Under the pieces are notes generated by a model. The model ran no database searches and had not been told where the DNA came from. It saw nothing but the letters and a program-made list of their open reading frames with translations. Below, piece by piece: positions 24,613 through 26,908 of a stretch of 26,908 nucleotides of DNA; the first letter of the stretch is position 1, and every line of letters begins with the position of its first letter. The stretch spans positions 1 to 26,908 of the forward strand of contig UQKO01000035.1 of assembly GCA_900541575.1 (NCBI GenBank), given 5' to 3'. The DNA comes from an uncultured Prevotella sp. (GTDB taxonomy: Bacteria; Bacteroidota; Bacteroidia; Bacteroidales; Bacteroidaceae). The translations under genes were made by a program, and so were the position numbers.

Positions 24613-26424
24613 CTATTTCTCCTGGTTTCCTTCCTTTCCCTTTTTATTATTTCCACGTAAGCGCTGGATGCGAGCTAAGGCTTCGAGGGCGAAAGTATCT
24701 TCTGCATTTTGTTCGAGATACGCTTTGCATGAAGCCTCAGCCCTATCGTAATTCTTGAGGCGGATGCAGATGTTGGTGTAGCAGCAGAATAGGTAATGAT
24801 AGTATTCCGTAACGCCATCGAGCAAATCCTGATTGTTCTGATTACACTGATCGATATACGAATTCACCATTTCTTGCTCATCAAGGATGAATCGTAAAGC
24901 CTGGATATAACTACCCATGGTAATCAAGCAGTTGAGGTAAGCGCGATGAAATTCTATATTCGTATTATTGGAAGAGGCACAACCTAAGTAGAACACAGCC
25001 TTTTCGTACTGCGAGAGTTTAAAGTAGCAATTCCCTAAGAGGTAACAGATGCGTGCATTTTCCACGATGCTTACCTGCGGCTGCACACCATCAGAGCTAT
25101 GTTCGTTGTACCACTTCCAAGCATATTCCAAATGCACCGTAGCTTCATAGTATCTCTCCCGAAGCACTAATTTTTGTCCCCAATACAGATTATATGCCAC
25201 ATCGGGGTTGGTAATATGGTGAATGAGTTCTTGTTCTTTAGTCCACTCGCTCTGTTTGCCTTCTTTTTCCTTGTCCTTAGCATCTACCCACATGAAGTCA
25301 AACTCAGCTTTCTTCTTCTTACCATCCCTGAGGTCGAAGCCCATGGTGAGCGTTCCCGCTTGGGGCTTAGCCGACACGGATATTGGAGCACGCAGAGCAG
25401 AAGAAGCCTTGCGGTCGGAGAGCAGATAGTTGATACGCACGTAGACCACGCTGTCGCTTACGGCAGCTCGTTCCAGCGTAATCACTAGCAAATGGTTGCG
25501 CCTATTCAAAGCATCCTTATCATCTTTGTCGGTATCATCGTCGTAAGCATACGTCACGCGTACCTCTGCCGTCTCTGCTGTGGGCACTTGGTCCGTACCA
25601 ATCTGGTGAATGATAGGTTCTATGATGCGGTAGGCAGCTATCGTTTCAGCGTCCGTACTCTTGAAGCTATATCCATCGTCGCTCTTGCAGACAATCTCTC
25701 GCAGTACGGCTTGTTTTGGCAAGACGTCGCAACGCTCTATCCATGAGGCAAGCGCATAGCTATCCACGTCTGCCAACGTCACTTCACTATCGTCCATGCA
25801 TACCTTGCTTGCCCTTGCATCCATGCTGGCAAGGATAGCATTTCCGCGCTCATTACAAGCATGATCATATTCATAGTCGCTGGGTTGCTGATTGCCAATT
25901 TGTGCCTTGGCTCTAGCAATCTCATCTCGGAAAAAGCTACGAAGATTGATACAACTATTCAATACTAATCTTATTGTATTCAGTAGATCCTCATTAGACG
26001 TAAGTGAAGGGAGACCCGCTACGACGTGTATATTGATTTTCCCCTCTACTTCATCAATCTCATATTCCAGAGCGGCCATCGGCAATTCTCCGTTAAAATG
26101 ATTGCAAATGCCACGCACTACATCTATGTATTGCACCCCCAAAGAGTATATGAATGGAAGAAAGACTTGTGAATGCGGTGCTTCCTTCATGGTGCGTATG
26201 ACGAATAGCAAAGATTGGTATTCAAATGTCAGCCTTTTCATTTGAGTTTCCTCATCTTCTATTTTGGGGGTCACGTTAAAGTGCTTGAGTGCCCATACCA
26301 ACTTTTCGTACTCATTGTCGAAAAGGCCTGTCCTTACTTGATTCTTTCTATCTATGTAGAGATAGACTTTTCGGATAATGTAAATGCCTCCCATGAGCAA
26401 AATAACGACGAATAAACCGTTCAT
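24613..26424 (-). CDS. Membrane-anchored TPR protein of unknown function
   Basis: A 603-residue protein with one N-terminal membrane span (about 3-24) followed directly by basic residues, so it is likely anchored in the inner membrane with the bulk in the cytoplasm. The middle section (about 40-400) matches no family I recognise and includes an acidic stretch DDDTDKDDKD. From about 430 to 595 there are TPR-like helical pairs, for example ICYLLGNCYFKLSQYEKAVFYLG and the final DRAEASCKAYLEQNAEDTFALEALARI segment. The tail is Lys/Gly rich. It converges on the envelope operon and shares its terminator hairpin. A scaffold role is a guess. I found no well-spaced promoter upstream, only TACCTTTA at 26542-26535. 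Confidence 0.75.
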   Translation of the reverse strand: MNGLFVVILLMGGIYIIRKVYLYIDRKNQVRTGLFDNEYEKLVWALKHFNVTPKIEDEETQMKRLTFEYQSLLFVIRTMKEAPHSQVFLPFIYSLGVQYIDVVRGICNHFNGELPMAALEYEIDEVEGKINIHVVAGLPSLTSNEDLLNTIRLVLNSCINLRSFFRDEIARAKAQIGNQQPSDYEYDHACNERGNAILASMDARASKVCMDDSEVTLADVDSYALASWIERCDVLPKQAVLREIVCKSDDGYSFKSTDAETIAAYRIIEPIIHQIGTDQVPTAETAEVRVTYAYDDDTDKDDKDALNRRNHLLVITLERAAVSDSVVYVRINYLLSDRKASSALRAPISVSAKPQAGTLTMGFDLRDGKKKKAEFDFMWVDAKDKEKEGKQSEWTKEQELIHHITNPDVAYNLYWGQKLVLRERYYEATVHLEYAWKWYNEHSSDGVQPQVSIVENARICYLLGNCYFKLSQYEKAVFYLGCASSNNTNIEFHRAYLNCLITMGSYIQALRFILDEQEMVNSYIDQCNQNNQDLLDGVTEYYHYLFCCYTNICIRLKNYDRAEASCKAYLEQNAEDTFALEALARIQRLRGNNKKGKEGNQEK

Positions 26425-26473
26425 AAATGTGATGTGGCTTTTGAAAAAAAGTTTTTATATTACAGTTAACTAA

Positions 26474-26505
26474 AGTTTCCCACCCTCAACAAAGAGGATG
26501 GGAAG
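26474..26505 (-). repeat. Second copy of the left-edge hairpin repeat
   Basis: TTCCCACCC (26477-26485) pairs with GGATGGGAA (26496-26504) around a 10-base loop. The sequence is a near copy of 308-340, with the same loop length and a loop that also ends AAAGA. The one imperfect position is a C-A mismatch on the plus strand but a permitted G-U pair on the minus strand, which suggests that the minus-strand RNA is the one under selection. It could end a minus-strand transcript arriving from the right. Confidence 0.55.
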
Positions 26506-26555
26506 TAATGGTAATTTCTATTTTCTTTGTATAGTAAAGGTATTTAATCAATTGA

Positions 26556-26764
26556 TTTACAACAGAGAACAAAAATACTATTATAGATGCAAAATTAGAA
26601 AAATTAGACAAACTTACCAAGGTTATATCTGTTAAAGAACAGGCTCAAGAGCTTTTAGCAGCAATGCAGACACTAAGCATCGGCAAAATTGTTCGGAATC
26701 TCAAGATGTGAAAAGGTTAATGGCTATATTAACTGAAGTTTCGGATTTAGCAAGGACGAGCTGA
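26556..26764 (+). pseudogene. Frameshifted remnant of a small helical protein
   Basis: One plus frame (26556-26711) reads TTENKNTIIDAKLEKLDKLT and continues KVISVKEQAQELLAAM, a regular helical pattern. It then loses that character, while another frame (26666-26764) carries on with ADTKHRQNCSESQDVKRLMA and ILTEVSDLARTS before a stop. No start codon opens the first frame. A shift near 26660 would join the two parts. The source family is unknown, and chance cannot be ruled out. Confidence 0.3.
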
Positions 26765-26908
26765 ATTACTCAAGTTTTTCTCTAAAGAAAGTCGTTTCCT
26801 TATCTCGCGGGCATGTAGTTGGGAATACTCATCTTAATTTCCTTAGCATTTCATACGTAACACTTCATCTTACCATCAGCGAACGAAGCTATTACCGTCG
26901 CTGGATGA

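Larger units (their letters stand above)
26425..26908. other. Right-edge region with hairpin and gene debris
   Basis: No intact gene. It contains the hairpin copy at 26474-26505, a broken plus-strand frame at 26556-26764, and from 26765 to the end a stretch where a minus-strand frame (HPATVIASFADGKMKCYV, stop, NAKEIKMSIPNYMPAR, stop) is interrupted by a stop codon. None of these can be assigned. Confidence 0.4.

Noticed and set aside
1..26908. CRISPR arrays, tRNA genes, SRP RNA and insertion sequences.
   Set aside because: No regularly spaced direct repeats, no tRNA T-arm sequence, no recognisable SRP RNA beside ffh and no transposase frame were found.

Overview
The window looks like a chromosomal segment from a member of the Bacteroidota, most likely order Bacteroidales (a Prevotella- or Bacteroides-like genome). 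The evidence is a fused fucokinase/GDP-fucose pyrophosphorylase (Fkp), a serine-type sulfatase, a TPR-type LytS-family histidine kinase, a protein resembling the Bacteroidota family DUF6057, little sign of Shine-Dalgarno sites, and several promoters of the Bacteroidota type (TTG/TTTG, 19-21 bases, TA-N2-TTTG). No tRNA, rRNA, CRISPR array, intact insertion sequence or phage gene was seen. The species cannot be fixed from the sequence alone.

Layout. From 360 to 18306 every recognised gene is on the minus strand: a TPR histidine kinase (360-2378), a CapD/WbpM-type UDP-GlcNAc dehydratase (2618-4600), a sulfatase (5091-6638), phosphoglucosamine mutase (6979-8382), N-carbamoylputrescine amidase and agmatine deiminase (8561-10671), a secreted 5'-nucleotidase (10733-12331), Fkp (12509-15397), FolD (16027-16905) and the signal recognition particle GTPase Ffh (16960-18306). 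At about 18.35 kb two outward-facing -7 elements divide the window. To the right a plus-strand operon encodes a DUF6057-like membrane protein, a lipoprotein with a CxxCH motif and PD40 repeats, and a large MscS-type channel (18598-24388). It converges on a minus-strand TPR membrane protein (24613-26424). The right edge carries only gene debris and the left edge a gene-free, repeat-bearing stretch.

Function. Three genes serve surface glycan supply (GlmM to UDP-GlcNAc, CapD to UDP-4-keto-6-deoxy sugars, Fkp to GDP-fucose) and one acts on sulfated glycans. AguA and AguB convert agmatine to putrescine. FolD and Ffh are housekeeping. The least understood part is the three-gene envelope operon, whose members are predicted to sit together in the cell envelope: a multi-span inner-membrane protein with a periplasmic helical domain, a possible c-heme lipoprotein, and a channel with a long periplasmic coiled-coil region. 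Its leader is unusual, with paired palindromes and a 25-codon ORF. Other non-coding points of interest are a G8 tract in the capD leader, a 105-base structured element after glmM, and a hairpin repeat found at both ends of the window.
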